Shown: positions 46,722 through 55,917, counted from the stretch's first letter. The stretch is 64,000 nt of DNA from Bacteroidales bacterium (GCA_017469625.1 JAFUGA010000063.1:49865-113864); one strand, 5' to 3'. Notes: generated by a model not told the origin, from the letters alone. Program-made: numbers and translations.

Positions 46722-46910
46722 TTCTACTCCCACGAAACTTCGTTTCAGTTTTCTAAAACGAAGTTTTAATTTTGTAGAATCAAGTTATAATTTTCTAAAA
46801 CGAAGTTTCGTGAAATTAAAACGAAGAGATAGAAAATTAAAACAAAGTTCTATGAAAATAAAACAAAGAGATAGATTTCTAAAACTTTGTTTCGTAAAAA
46901 TAAAACAAAG
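46722..46910. repeat. 21-nt intergenic array H (9 units)
   Basis: Nine units in perfect register, 189 nt in all. Endings are AAAACGAAG, AGAATCAAG, AAAACAAAG and AAAACTTTG, starts are TTTCAG, TTTTAA, TTTCGT, AGATAG and TTCTAT. The first unit is the inverted end type (TCCCACGAAACTTCG). It sits between a terminator and the 37-nt element copy 2. The rest of 46911-47019 is AT-rich filler. Confidence 0.88.
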
Positions 46911-47019
46911 TTTTACTACTGCACAATAAAATTAGAAAAAAAAGTATAGGAAAGAAAATGAAAATTTTTCTTATTGATATACAGTTGTTTATATAAAAAA
47001 TGAAAATTTTTTCAATATT

Positions 47020-47056
47020 TGAGTTTACTTTTTGTCATTTTTTGCTGTTATAAGGG
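47020..47056 (+). promoter_or_regulatory. 37-nt conserved upstream element, copy 2
   Basis: Same 37 positions as copy 1 (minus strand 27519-27483), with two substitutions, both in the T-rich middle. It starts TGAGTTTAC and ends GCTGTTATAAGGG. It is 190 nt before the ATG at 47246 and about 74 nt before the -33 box. Confidence 0.75.
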
Positions 47057-47129
47057 CATAAAAAGTATATTTAAAACAAGAAAGTAGGAAAATAATATTT
47101 AAATAAAAATATATTTTTTTAGGAATAAA

Positions 47130-47161
47130 TTTGCAGATAGTAAAAATAATTTGTAAATTTG
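47130..47161 (+). promoter_or_regulatory. Promoter TTTG-N20-TAAATTTG for the fibronectin-type T9SS gene
   Basis: TTTG 47130-47133 and TAAATTTG 47154-47161, spacer 20 nt. The first box overlaps a second TAAATTTG (47126-47133) that could serve as an alternative -7 element. Confidence 0.7.
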
Positions 47162-47245
47162 CACGAGTTAAAGTTAAAATATCTTAATATAATTTGTTAA
47201 AAATATTCTAAAAATTTATGAAATAACTGACAAAAAACAATAATT

Positions 47246-49933
47246 ATGAAAACGAGAATTTTATTTTTTGCCATGATTCTTTCCTTGTTTATGGGTAAGA
47301 ATGTATTTGCACAACAAACGACAGTTTCTATTGGTTTGGGTGAGCGTTTAGACTATAACGGAGATGTACCTGTTAGTAGGCTTTCTGAATATAGTACTAA
47401 TCAAACCATATATTTAGCAACAGACATAAACACTTCTGGTAATATTCTCTCCATAAGTTATAGGGCGGACGAAGGTTTGGAAGATACCGTAAGAAATATA
47501 AGGGTGTATATGGCTACAACTACATTGTCCGCATTTACATCTGTACAAGACGTTTTGCCTGCAAGCGATTTTACACTCGTATTTGAGGGAGATTGGACTA
47601 TAAGAGATGGAGAATGGGGTGAAATAGTGTTGGATAATCCGTTTTACTACAATGGTACAGACAATTTAGTGATAGGTTTTGAAGATACTACAAATCATAG
47701 GAATTCTACTACAGAAGGCTGGTTGTCTACTCTTGTAAATGGGCGTTCTATATGTGCATATAGTTATACACACTCAGTAAGTTTAGGTACTGCTTCTTAT
47801 ATCTTAAACGCATACCCAGATATAAAAATAGTATTTGGGAATGCAGATAATTTTTGTGGTGTAGTAAATGGATTGACAATAGAATATATTCAGCCAGAAA
47901 GTGCAAAGATAGTTTGGGATTCAAGGGACGAACAGGCGAATTTTGTCTATGAATACAAAAAATCTACAGACGAATGGACAGATGAAGAAAGTGTTCATCA
48001 GGGTGTAGTTTCTATAAACGAAGTAGTGCTTTCGGATTTGGATATTTTCACAACATACGATTTTAGAGTAAAGGCAGATTGTGGTCTTTCTCAAACCTAT
48101 TGGCAAGATACTGTGTTTAGAACCTCTTGTGCTGTTATAAACGTAACTAATGATAATGAATGGTTGGCAACTTTTCAAACTCCACCGGACTGTTGGACGT
48201 TAAAAAATTATAACAATCTTTATACAGATTATCTTAGAGGAACAGGTGAGGCGGTAAGTCCTTATTTGAATATTACCAATCTAACTCACCCATATCTGAA
48301 ACTTAAATACAAGGATTATACAAACAGACTTTATACAGGTTTAAAAGTGTTTTATCGCAATAGTGTAGAAGATGAATGGACTTATCTTACGTTCTTTAAA
48401 AAGGAAGGTGCAAATTGGATAACGGATTCTATACATTTACCAAATGCGGGTGCTACTTACCAGATAAAACTTCAGAGTCTTGATGGTTGTCGTGTAGATA
48501 TAGACAGTGTAGAAGTTTATAACTTGCCTACATTACCTGTATGTAATTCGCCTTATGCTTTGCAAGTGGGCGATGTTACAGAACATACTGCAAATATTTC
48601 TTGGCAAGCAGTGGACGAAAACTCAATTTTCAAACTTTATTATAAAAGGTCGTTTGAGTTGGACTATACAGTAATAGACAACATTACAGAAACGCATTAT
48701 GAATTTACGGATTTAAGTGCATCTTCTTATTATGTGTTTTACGTTGCTACAGTATGCCAACAAGATAATGAAGTGCCAAGTTCTATAAGGTATTTTCAAA
48801 CTCCTTGTGGTGCAGTAACTCTACCATATTTTGAAGATTTTGAGTTTTCGGATAAAATACCAAATTGTTATGATACGGTATGTTCGTATCCACACGATAT
48901 ATACGTATCTCAATCTTCTTCTTTTACTCAACACTATCCTTATATGAAAAGAGGAGTGCTTCATATAGTTTCTCATACTGATGATTATTCATACTTTATT
49001 CTTCCAAAAATGGCAGAAAATATAAATGATGTGTATGTGTCTTTTGTTTCAGCAGTAGGATATACACCTGTATCGGGAGAATTGCAAGTAGGTATTATGG
49101 AAGATGCAGAAGATACATCTACTTTTATACCTGTTTATACTCTTATCTCTACAGATTATACTAATTCTTCTTATGCAGGTCATAATGTAGTAAAGCCTTA
49201 CCCCGATTCAGTAAGTTTTGCAGGTGTTACTGTAAATAGTTCAGACCCTGTAATAGCCTTTAGACAAAAACCTTACATGCATAGTAATTGGGAATATTAT
49301 ATAGATAATATTATAGTAAATAGAATAGGGGAGTATTTCAATCCATATCCTTGTACTCCTATAACTGAAACAGTGGAGGAAACTTTTTGCGAAGGCAGTC
49401 AATATAGATACGATGATAATCACGTATATGAACAGGGTGGAACTTATTATATACGCAAGACAACTACACTTGGTTGCGACAGTACAGTAGTACTGAACCT
49501 AACAGCCAAACCTGCACAAGTTACAGATGAATATATACAAATAGAAGAAGGTAAGACGGTAGTAATAGGTGGGCTTTTGGTAATAAATAAAGAGGGCACA
49601 TTTGCACAAAACCTACAAACAGCAGAAGGTTGCGATAGTACAGTTTTATGGCATGCTTCTTATACAAGTGGTATAGATGATGTAGAAAACCATATTAACA
49701 TATCTCTTTATCCAAACCCTACACAAAACAAAACAACTTTGCAAGTAGATGGTTTAAACACAGAGGCAACTATACAAATAACAGATTTGCAGGGTAGGGT
49801 AGTAAGAAAAGAATTTCTACCAAAGGGACAAGATTCTATAACTATAGAAACCGCTTCCTTGTCAGAAGGAGTTTATTACATAAAACTTTATTCTGAAGAT
49901 ATAAACCTAACAAAGAAACTTATAAAACAATAA
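47246..49933 (+). CDS. Secreted protein with fibronectin type III domains and T9SS sorting domain
   Basis: 895 residues with signal peptide MKTRILFFAMILSLFMGKNVFAQ. An N-terminal beta-sandwich (about 30-200) is followed by two fibronectin type III domains (about 210-295, AKIVWDSRDEQANFVYEYK and TTYDFRVKADCG; about 435-520, HTANISWQAVDENSIFKLYYK and SSYYVFYVATVC). Jelly-roll regions and a Cys-containing repeat (TTTLGCDSTVVLNLTAK, then AEGCDSTVLW) come next. The C-terminal T9SS type A domain has SLYPNPTQNKTTLQV, ITDLQGRVV and GVYYIKLYSE. It is expected to be exported by the type IX system and anchored at the surface. Ligand unknown. Confidence 0.88.
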   Translation: MKTRILFFAMILSLFMGKNVFAQQTTVSIGLGERLDYNGDVPVSRLSEYSTNQTIYLATDINTSGNILSISYRADEGLEDTVRNIRVYMATTTLSAFTSVQDVLPASDFTLVFEGDWTIRDGEWGEIVLDNPFYYNGTDNLVIGFEDTTNHRNSTTEGWLSTLVNGRSICAYSYTHSVSLGTASYILNAYPDIKIVFGNADNFCGVVNGLTIEYIQPESAKIVWDSRDEQANFVYEYKKSTDEWTDEESVHQGVVSINEVVLSDLDIFTTYDFRVKADCGLSQTYWQDTVFRTSCAVINVTNDNEWLATFQTPPDCWTLKNYNNLYTDYLRGTGEAVSPYLNITNLTHPYLKLKYKDYTNRLYTGLKVFYRNSVEDEWTYLTFFKKEGANWITDSIHLPNAGATYQIKLQSLDGCRVDIDSVEVYNLPTLPVCNSPYALQVGDVTEHTANISWQAVDENSIFKLYYKRSFELDYTVIDNITETHYEFTDLSASSYYVFYVATVCQQDNEVPSSIRYFQTPCGAVTLPYFEDFEFSDKIPNCYDTVCSYPHDIYVSQSSSFTQHYPYMKRGVLHIVSHTDDYSYFILPKMAENINDVYVSFVSAVGYTPVSGELQVGIMEDAEDTSTFIPVYTLISTDYTNSSYAGHNVVKPYPDSVSFAGVTVNSSDPVIAFRQKPYMHSNWEYYIDNIIVNRIGEYFNPYPCTPITETVEETFCEGSQYRYDDNHVYEQGGTYYIRKTTTLGCDSTVVLNLTAKPAQVTDEYIQIEEGKTVVIGGLLVINKEGTFAQNLQTAEGCDSTVLWHASYTSGIDDVENHINISLYPNPTQNKTTLQVDGLNTEATIQITDLQGRVVRKEFLPKGQDSITIETASLSEGVYYIKLYSEDINLTKKLIKQ

Positions 49934-49946
49934 ACGAATAACAGTG

Positions 49947-49978
49947 AAACAAGACCGAATTTTTCATTGGTCTTGTTT
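49947..49978 (+). terminator. Intrinsic terminator after the fibronectin-type gene
   Basis: AAACAAGACC (49947) pairs with GGTCTTGTTT (49969) over a 12-nt loop, then T-rich, 14 nt after the stop codon. Confidence 0.8.
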
Positions 49979-50110
49979 TCTATATATAGGTCGTTGTAAT
50001 AGTTTCCTTTTTCAAAACACAGTGAATATTTTTTGGTGGAAGAAAACGGTACTATGTTATTCACAGAAATTAAAACTTTGTTTTGTTATTGTGAAATGAT
50101 TTTAAAGACG

Positions 50111-50118
50111 TATCTTTG
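50111..50118 (+). promoter_or_regulatory. Candidate -7 box TATCTTTG for citX
   Basis: TAnnTTTG match followed by GC, 17 nt before the citX ATG. The nearest TTTG is 25 nt upstream, so the -33 box is unclear. Confidence 0.55.
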
Positions 50119-50134
50119 CAAAAAATATTAAACT

Positions 50135-50641
50135 ATGGAGATAAGCCTTGATATGCTTTTGAAAAGCAGAGATGAAAGATATAGGAAACAGCAGGATTTG
50201 TTGCAGAAATACCCTGACAAAACTTTGTTGTGTCTTACTGTTATAATGCCGGGAAGTGTTAAAAGGAACTCTTCTTCTCTTTTTGTGGCACAGGTGGGTA
50301 AGGAAGTTTTGTTTAAAGAGTTTTCGTCCAAGATAGTTTTTTATGAACAAAGAGATTTGCAGACAGGATTTGAGGCGTATATTATCATAGACAAAGAAAA
50401 AACAGATGTAAAAAAGATTCTTTGCTCCATAGAAGAATCTCACCCTTTGGGACGTTTGTTTGATATAGACGTTATAAACTCAGACGGTGTGCCTATCTCA
50501 AGAAAAGATATAGGATTACCTCCTCGCAAGTGTCTTATCTGTGGAGAAGAATCTCGTTTTTGTATGCGAAATTTTACTCACACACAAGAAGAACTGCACA
50601 GCAAAATACAACAAATGATAGACGAATATAATATATGTTAG
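50135..50641 (+). CDS. citX: CitX, holo-citrate lyase synthase (apo-ACP phosphoribosyl-dephospho-CoA transferase)
   Basis: 168 residues. The N-terminal MLLKSRDERYRKQQDLLQKYP and the LTVIMPGSVKRN segment, then GRLFDIDVIN, and the Cys-containing end GLPPRKCLICGEESRFCMRNFTHTQEEL, are the CitX pattern (R-L-x-D-I-D-V then R-K-C-L-x-C). CitX attaches the 2'-(5''-triphosphoribosyl)-3'-dephospho-CoA prosthetic group to the acyl carrier subunit of citrate lyase. Its stop overlaps the citC-citG start by 7 nt. No citrate lyase structural gene (citD, citE, citF) is in the window. Confidence 0.88.
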   Translation: MEISLDMLLKSRDERYRKQQDLLQKYPDKTLLCLTVIMPGSVKRNSSSLFVAQVGKEVLFKEFSSKIVFYEQRDLQTGFEAYIIIDKEKTDVKKILCSIEESHPLGRLFDIDVINSDGVPISRKDIGLPPRKCLICGEESRFCMRNFTHTQEELHSKIQQMIDEYNIC

Positions 50642-52392
50642 ATACATTCCAGCAAAATTTTGAGATAAGAGAGATACCTTTGAGTCTAAAATCTTCAAAG
50701 CAAAAGGTAGAGAATTTTCTTCAAACCTTTGAATTGCGATTAGATGAGGTAGATTATTATGTTGGTATTTTTGCTTTGTCAGATGACCAACTGTTTGGTG
50801 TAGGTGGGTTAAACAAAGACGTTATTAAATGTATAGCCATCAGCAATGAACTACAGGATACAGGACTTGGTATGAAACTTATTTCACATCTTTATACTAC
50901 TGCACTGAATAGAGGTTATTCTTCTGTGAAAGTTTTTACTAAACCAAAGAATAAAGATATTTTTGAAAGCCTTGCTTTTCACACTTTGGCACAAGCAGAA
51001 AAGGCTATACTATTAGAAAATGGTAATGGGTTGAAAGAATATTGCAAGTATCTTTCTTCGCTAAGGGGAGAAGGAAAAAATGGTTGCATAGTTATGAATG
51101 CAAACCCTTTTACCATAGGTCATAGATATTTGATAGAACAAGCAAGCAAACAAGTAGATAATCTATATATAATAATAGTAAAAGAAAATAAGTCTTTGTT
51201 CTCTTATGATGAAAGAAAAGCGATGATAGAAAAGGGAACGGAGGATTTAGATAACGTTATAGTATGTAAAGGAAGTGCTTATCAAATATCAAGTGCTACT
51301 TTTCCAACATATTTTTTGAAAACCATAGATGATGCTACCGATACTCAAATATCATTAGATTTGGATTTGTTTATAAAGCATATAGCACCGTCATTAAATA
51401 TTAGTGTAAGATTTGCAGGTACCGAACCAAAGGATATACTCACTTGTAGGTATAATGCATTGATGAGAGAAATTTTAACCAAAAATTCTATTTCTTTTGT
51501 AGAAGTACCACGTTTGGAAGTAAAGAATAACGTTGTTAGTGCTACATTTTTAAGAGATAAACTTTTAAACTTTGATATTCCTTCTGCATGTGAATACGCT
51601 TATACTTCAACTATTCCTTATATTATTTCTTTTTGTGCTACTTTATCTTTACAAAAAGAACTTGACACTACACCTAAACCAGGTCTTGTAGATAAACAAG
51701 ACAACGGAGCCCACACAGATATGGATTATTCTTTGATGTGTAGGAGTATAAAGACCTTGCACGAATATTTTTCTAAGTTTGCCGTTTTATGTTTCAAAAA
51801 AGACTTGCCACCTATACAAGATATACAACAATTAGGTATAGAGGCAGAAAATTCTATGATGAAAACAACAGGCGGAGTTAATACTCACAAAGGAGCATTG
51901 TTCTCTATGGGACTTTTTGTCTGTGCTACATCTTTTCTTTATTATAATAAAGGTATAGGAAATATAAAAGCAGAGGATATAAGAGAGATAATATCTTTCC
52001 TTGCTAAACAATTGCCAACACCAAACAATACTCACGGAAGCGAGGTTTTGAATACACATAAGATAAACGGTGCTTTATTAAACGCTGTCAATGCTTACCC
52101 AGAGTTGTTTCAATATTGGTTGCCATATTATAAAGAAGTGAAAAACGAAAACTATGGAGTGCATAAAACTCTTTTGTATATAATGACTTTTTTAGATGAT
52201 ACAAATATATATTATAGAAAAGGAGAACTTTCGGTGAAGAAAGTAAAACTACAAGCTGAAGAACTTTTAAAGGATTTTAGTGTTTTTGCATTGGAAAAAC
52301 TTAATAGAGAGTTCGTAAAAGAAAACATATCTCCTGGAGGTGCAGCAGATATGCTCTCACTTACTATTTTCGCCGATAGTATATTGAAATAA
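50635..52392 (+). CDS. citC-citG: Fusion of citrate lyase ligase (CitC) and triphosphoribosyl-dephospho-CoA synthase (CitG)
   Basis: 585 residues. Residues about 1-130 are a GNAT-like domain (YYVGIFALSDDQLFGVGGL, ELQDTGLGMKLISHL). Residues about 140-320 are the nucleotidyltransferase-like CitC core (IVMNANPFTIGHRYLIEQASKQVDNLYIIIVKENKSLFSYDERKAMI, then ISATFLRDKL). Residues about 330-585 are CitG (TPKPGLVDKQDNGAHTDMDYSLMCRS, TTGGVNTHKGALFSMG, SPGGAADMLSLTIFAD). CitC acetylates the lyase, and CitG makes the prosthetic group precursor that CitX attaches. The fusion places two maturation steps in one polypeptide. Confidence 0.88.
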   Translation: MLDTFQQNFEIREIPLSLKSSKQKVENFLQTFELRLDEVDYYVGIFALSDDQLFGVGGLNKDVIKCIAISNELQDTGLGMKLISHLYTTALNRGYSSVKVFTKPKNKDIFESLAFHTLAQAEKAILLENGNGLKEYCKYLSSLRGEGKNGCIVMNANPFTIGHRYLIEQASKQVDNLYIIIVKENKSLFSYDERKAMIEKGTEDLDNVIVCKGSAYQISSATFPTYFLKTIDDATDTQISLDLDLFIKHIAPSLNISVRFAGTEPKDILTCRYNALMREILTKNSISFVEVPRLEVKNNVVSATFLRDKLLNFDIPSACEYAYTSTIPYIISFCATLSLQKELDTTPKPGLVDKQDNGAHTDMDYSLMCRSIKTLHEYFSKFAVLCFKKDLPPIQDIQQLGIEAENSMMKTTGGVNTHKGALFSMGLFVCATSFLYYNKGIGNIKAEDIREIISFLAKQLPTPNNTHGSEVLNTHKINGALLNAVNAYPELFQYWLPYYKEVKNENYGVHKTLLYIMTFLDDTNIYYRKGELSVKKVKLQAEELLKDFSVFALEKLNREFVKENISPGGAADMLSLTIFADSILK

Positions 52393-52470
52393 AGAGAGTA
52401 AAGATTTCTTATTAGATAACTTTTTTAAAATAAAATACCTACAAAATAGTATAATTAGAAAAAAACTTTG

Positions 52471-52478
52471 TACTTTTG
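52471..52478 (+). promoter_or_regulatory. Candidate -7 box TACTTTTG for the aconitase gene
   Basis: TAnnTTTG match followed by CAG, 60 nt before the ATG at 52538. No -33 TTTG at normal spacing. Confidence 0.5.
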
Positions 52479-52537
52479 CAGACGTTATTCTTTAAAAGAA
52501 AAAGATTTAAAACAAAATTATAAAAAACAAAAAAGAA

Positions 52538-54775
52538 ATGGTAGAACTTATCAACAAAGGAGTTTATCTTCTTGATGGTGAAAAAATCGTAGATTCAGCA
52601 AATATTTCTGCTGATGAAGCCAGAGAAAATACAATTACTTACGGTATACTTCGTTCTCACGATGTAGACCACAGCAAAGGAAAAAAGATGCGTATAAAAT
52701 TTGACGCTCTTATTTCGCATGATATAACTTACGTAGGTATAATCCAAACAGCCAGAGCAAGTGGTTTGGAAAAATTCCCTATTCCTTATGGAATGACAAA
52801 CTGCCACAACTCTTTATGTGCAGTAGGTGGTACAATAAATGAAGACGACCACGTTTTCGGTCTTTCTGCTGCTAAAAAATATGGTGGTATCTTTGTTCCT
52901 ACAAACCAAGCCGTTATTCACCAATATGCACGTGAAGCAATGGCAAAATGTGGTAATATGATACTTGGTTCAGATTCTCACACTCGTTACGGTTCTCTTG
53001 GTAATATGGGAGTAGGTGAAGGTGGTGGTGAATTAGTAAAACAATTGTTGGAAAACACTTGGGACATCAACGCACCAGAAGTTGTTCTTGTTTGGTTGGA
53101 AGGCTCTCCAAGAAAAGGTATAGGTCCTCATGACGTTGCAATATCTTTAGTTAAAGCAACATTTGAAAATGGTTTCGTTAAGAATAAAGTATTGGAATTT
53201 GCAGGACCTGGAGTTAAAAACCTACCTATAGATTTCCGTAACGGTATAGAAGTAATGACAACAGAAACTACTTGTTTGTCATCCATATGGGTAACAGATG
53301 AAGAAGTACATAATTATTATAAGATGCACAATCGTCCAGAAGACTACAAAGAATTGCGTCCTGGAAAAGTTGCATATTATGATAGCATGATAAAGATAGA
53401 CCTTTCTAAACAAGAATCAATGATTGCTCTTCCTTATCACCCATCTAACGCATACACTATTCATGAACTTCAAGCAAATCCAGAAAAGATACTTAGAGAA
53501 GTTGAAGAAGATTCTAAAAAACGTTTTGGCGATAAGATAGAAATAGACCTTGTAAGCAAGATAAAAGATGGTAAAGTTTTGGCTGACCAAGGTATCATCG
53601 CAGGTTGTGCAGGTGGAACATACGATAACTTAGCAGCAGCTGCTGCTATTTTGAAAGACAAATCTACAGGCAACGGATACTTCACTGCAAGTGCATATCC
53701 ACAAAGTGTTCCTGTATATTTGGCTGCTACACGCTCACATATAGCAGAGGATTTATTGGAAGCTGGTGTTGCAATCAAACCTGCATTCTGTGGTCCTTGC
53801 TTCGGTGCTGGTGATGTACCATCAAACAACGGTTTCTCTATACGTCATACAACCAGAAACTTCCCTAACCGTGAAGGTTCTAAACCAGGACAAGGTCAAC
53901 TTTCACTTGTCGCTTTGATGGACGCAAGAAGTATTGCTGCTACTGCTGCTAATGGTGGTGTTATCACAGCTGCAACAGATATAGACTACGATGTAAACTA
54001 TGAAGGTTACAAATACGACCCTAAAGTTTATGAAAAACGAGTTTATCAAGGATTTGGCAAAGCAGATGCTTCACAGGAATTGCGTTATGGTCCAAATATC
54101 AAAGACTGGCCTAAGATGTACCCAATGCAAGACAATATGTTAGTAGAACTTGCTGCTGTTATCCACGACCCTGTTACAACAACAGACGAGTTGATACCTT
54201 CAGGTGAAACTTCATCATATCGTTCTAATCCATTGAAACTTTCAGAGTTCGCTCTATCAAGAAGAGTCCCTGAATATGTTGGCACATCTAAGAGAATACA
54301 AAGTGAAGACCTTGAAAGAAGAGCAGGAAAAACTCCTCAACATGTTGCAGATGCATTAGCAAAAGTAGGTGCAAAAGCAGAGAATACTTCTTTTGGTTCT
54401 TGCGTATTTGCAAACAAACCAGGTGATGGTTCAGCCAGAGAACAAGCTGCTTCTTGTCAAAAAGTACTTGGTGGAGATGCAAACATCTGTTATGAATATG
54501 CAACAAAACGTTATCGTTCAAACTGTATCAATTGGGGTATCGTTCCATTTACTATTTCAAAAGATACTGCTTTTGATTACAATGTAGGCGATTTTGTTTA
54601 TATTGAAGGTATACGTAAAGCAATCCTTGAGGGCAAAGAAGAAATAGATGCAAAAGTTATCACAAAAGACGGTGTTAAAGACATACATCTATTCTTTGAA
54701 AACCTAACTGCAGACGAAAGAGAAATACTTGCAGACGGTTGTTTGATGAATTACTATGCTTCACACAAGAAATAA
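52538..54775 (+). CDS. acnA: Aconitate hydratase family protein
   Basis: 745 residues. The first domains include LISHDITYVGIIQTARASGLEKFPIPYGMTNCHNSL, HQYAREAMAKCGNMILGSDSHTRYGSLGNMGVGEGGGELVKQLL and a cluster Cys region IIAGCAGGTYDNLAAAA. Then come CGPCFGAGDVPSNNGFSIRHTTRNFPNREG and VALMDARSIAATAANGGVI. The swivel domain has FGSCVFANKPGDGSAREQAAS with the active-site Ser. The 4Fe-4S enzyme would isomerise citrate and isocitrate. The sequence is nearer the Bacteroidetes/YbhJ-like aconitases than E. coli AcnA, so another hydroxyacid substrate is possible. It follows citrate-lyase maturation genes, which hints at shared citrate metabolism, and a strong terminator closes it. Confidence 0.88.
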   Translation: MVELINKGVYLLDGEKIVDSANISADEARENTITYGILRSHDVDHSKGKKMRIKFDALISHDITYVGIIQTARASGLEKFPIPYGMTNCHNSLCAVGGTINEDDHVFGLSAAKKYGGIFVPTNQAVIHQYAREAMAKCGNMILGSDSHTRYGSLGNMGVGEGGGELVKQLLENTWDINAPEVVLVWLEGSPRKGIGPHDVAISLVKATFENGFVKNKVLEFAGPGVKNLPIDFRNGIEVMTTETTCLSSIWVTDEEVHNYYKMHNRPEDYKELRPGKVAYYDSMIKIDLSKQESMIALPYHPSNAYTIHELQANPEKILREVEEDSKKRFGDKIEIDLVSKIKDGKVLADQGIIAGCAGGTYDNLAAAAAILKDKSTGNGYFTASAYPQSVPVYLAATRSHIAEDLLEAGVAIKPAFCGPCFGAGDVPSNNGFSIRHTTRNFPNREGSKPGQGQLSLVALMDARSIAATAANGGVITAATDIDYDVNYEGYKYDPKVYEKRVYQGFGKADASQELRYGPNIKDWPKMYPMQDNMLVELAAVIHDPVTTTDELIPSGETSSYRSNPLKLSEFALSRRVPEYVGTSKRIQSEDLERRAGKTPQHVADALAKVGAKAENTSFGSCVFANKPGDGSAREQAASCQKVLGGDANICYEYATKRYRSNCINWGIVPFTISKDTAFDYNVGDFVYIEGIRKAILEGKEEIDAKVITKDGVKDIHLFFENLTADEREILADGCLMNYYASHKK

Positions 54776-54802
54776 TTTGATTATTCGATTCATACTTAAT
54801 TC

Positions 54803-54833
54803 AGAGTGCCGAAAAATCGGCACTCTTTTTTTA
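54803..54833 (+). terminator. Strong intrinsic terminator after aconitase
   Basis: Perfect 10-bp stem AGAGTGCCGA / TCGGCACTCT with AAAA loop, followed by a long T run, 28 nt after the stop. Confidence 0.92.
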
Positions 54834-54852
54834 TTGCAAAATTTTCTTTCTT

Positions 54853-55104
54853 AAACGACATTCTAAAACAAAGAAAGAATTTTCTAAAACAAAGTTCTAC
54901 AAAATTAAAACAAAGAGATAGAATTCTAAAACTTCGTTTCGTGAAAATAGAATCAAGTTTTAGAAAATTAAAACGAAGTTCTATGAAATTAAAACGAAGT
55001 TTCGTAAAATTAAAGTAAAGAGTTAGAAAAATAGAATGAAAATATAGTGTTCTAAAAGTACTACTCGTTATTCTAAAATCGTTTATTATTGTTCTAAAAT
55101 GCTA
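54853..55104. repeat. 21-nt intergenic array I (12 units)
   Basis: Twelve exact 21-nt units from 54853 to 55104. The first eight are well conserved (ending AAAACAAAG, AAAACTTCG, AGAATCAAG, AAAACGAAG), the last four decay (AAAAGTACT, AAAATCGTT, AAAATGCTA), and weaker matches continue to about 55146. The array runs on from the aconitase terminator. Confidence 0.88.
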
Positions 55105-55254
55105 CTTTTTAAACTCTAAAACTTTGTTTTAGAAAAATTAAACACTATGAAACTGTTCTAAATTTCCACTTTCCTACCTCATAATAAAATTTTGTCCTTA
55201 TAAAGCGAAAATATAGGAAAATAGAATAAAAAGAGAGGGATTTTAGTGTATTTC

Positions 55255-55640
55255 TTATGCTGGTAAGGTGAAGAGATAGGGGAAATATTACAGTGTCTTA
55301 AGGTAGCGAAGTTGGGGGGTAGGGGAGTAATTCAATTTTTAATGTTATTGAGGTGAAGAAGATGAGAATTTGCATTAGTTGTTAGGAGTATAAAGTATAA
55401 GGATAGGAGGATTGAAACAAAATTTTGTATTTGAGAAGTGAAAAAATAAAGTGTTCTTATGCTATTTTCTTTTTGAGTATTTGAGAAGTAGTGGACTAAT
55501 ATAAGTTTTTTGTACTGTTTAGGTGAAGAAAGATAAGATTATAGTAAGTTTTTATGGTTTTAAAGTTTAGAAAAAGAAAAATTAGATAAAAGTTTGATAG
55601 TGTTTAGGTGAGGAGGTAGAAATTTATACCAAAAAAACAT
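55255..55640. repeat. Degenerate tandem repeat of about 85 bp (4 to 5 copies)
   Basis: Copies start near 55255, 55341, 55427, 55511 and 55596 (lengths 86, 86, 84, 85). Each has a 'TTnAGGTGAAGA' type box about 10 nt in and ends in a T run (CAATTTTT, AAAATTTT, AAGTTTTT, AAAGTTT). The plus strand is G-rich and C-poor, and no ORF spans it. It occupies most of the gap between aconitase and the feo locus. Confidence 0.6.
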
Positions 55641-55654
55641 TTTAGAAAAGTGAA

Positions 55655-55695
55655 ATAAAAAAAGCCGAATGGTTGTTATCTCAACAAGTTCGGCT
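55655..55695 (-). terminator. Terminator of the feo operon (minus strand)
   Basis: AGCCGAA (55663) pairs with TTCGGCT (55689), with an inner GTTG/CAAC helix. Read on the minus strand it is followed by TTTTTTTATTTC. It lies 55 nt past the stop of the small Cys-rich gene. Confidence 0.8.
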
Positions 55696-55749
55696 CAAAG
55701 TATTTAAGGAACAATTATAATAAACTTTATATGGCGTATATAAAATTTT

Positions 55750-55896
55750 TCAATCTTTACAATGACACTTCCCATTTGCACAACACGAACCACAGTTACA
55801 ACCTTTGTTTTTGCCTTGAAACATCTTCACAATTTTTCTTATTGTAAAGTAACCTACAACAGCAAGTATCAGAATTACTATAATATATTGTGCCAT
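55750..55896 (-). CDS. FeoB-associated Cys-rich membrane protein
   Basis: A 48-residue protein. One N-terminal membrane helix (YIIVILILAVVGYFTI) is followed by a basic stretch (RKIVKMFQGKNKG) and a cysteine-rich tail CNCGSCCANGKCHC with six Cys in fourteen residues. Small proteins of this build follow feoB in many Bacteroidetes and Firmicutes and are thought to assist ferrous iron handling. It starts 21 nt after the feoB stop on the same strand and precedes the operon terminator, which supports a real gene despite its size. Confidence 0.88.
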   Translation of the reverse strand: MAQYIIVILILAVVGYFTIRKIVKMFQGKNKGCNCGSCCANGKCHCKD

Positions 55897-55917
55897 TTTT
55901 TGTGCGTTTTTTGTGCG

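Noticed and set aside
54806..55018. 70-codon plus-strand ORF with heptad-like LKQSSTK / LKRSFVK repeats
   Set aside because: It is array I read as protein: 21 nt equals seven codons, so any frame without a stop stays open. Similar ORFs occur on both strands at other arrays.
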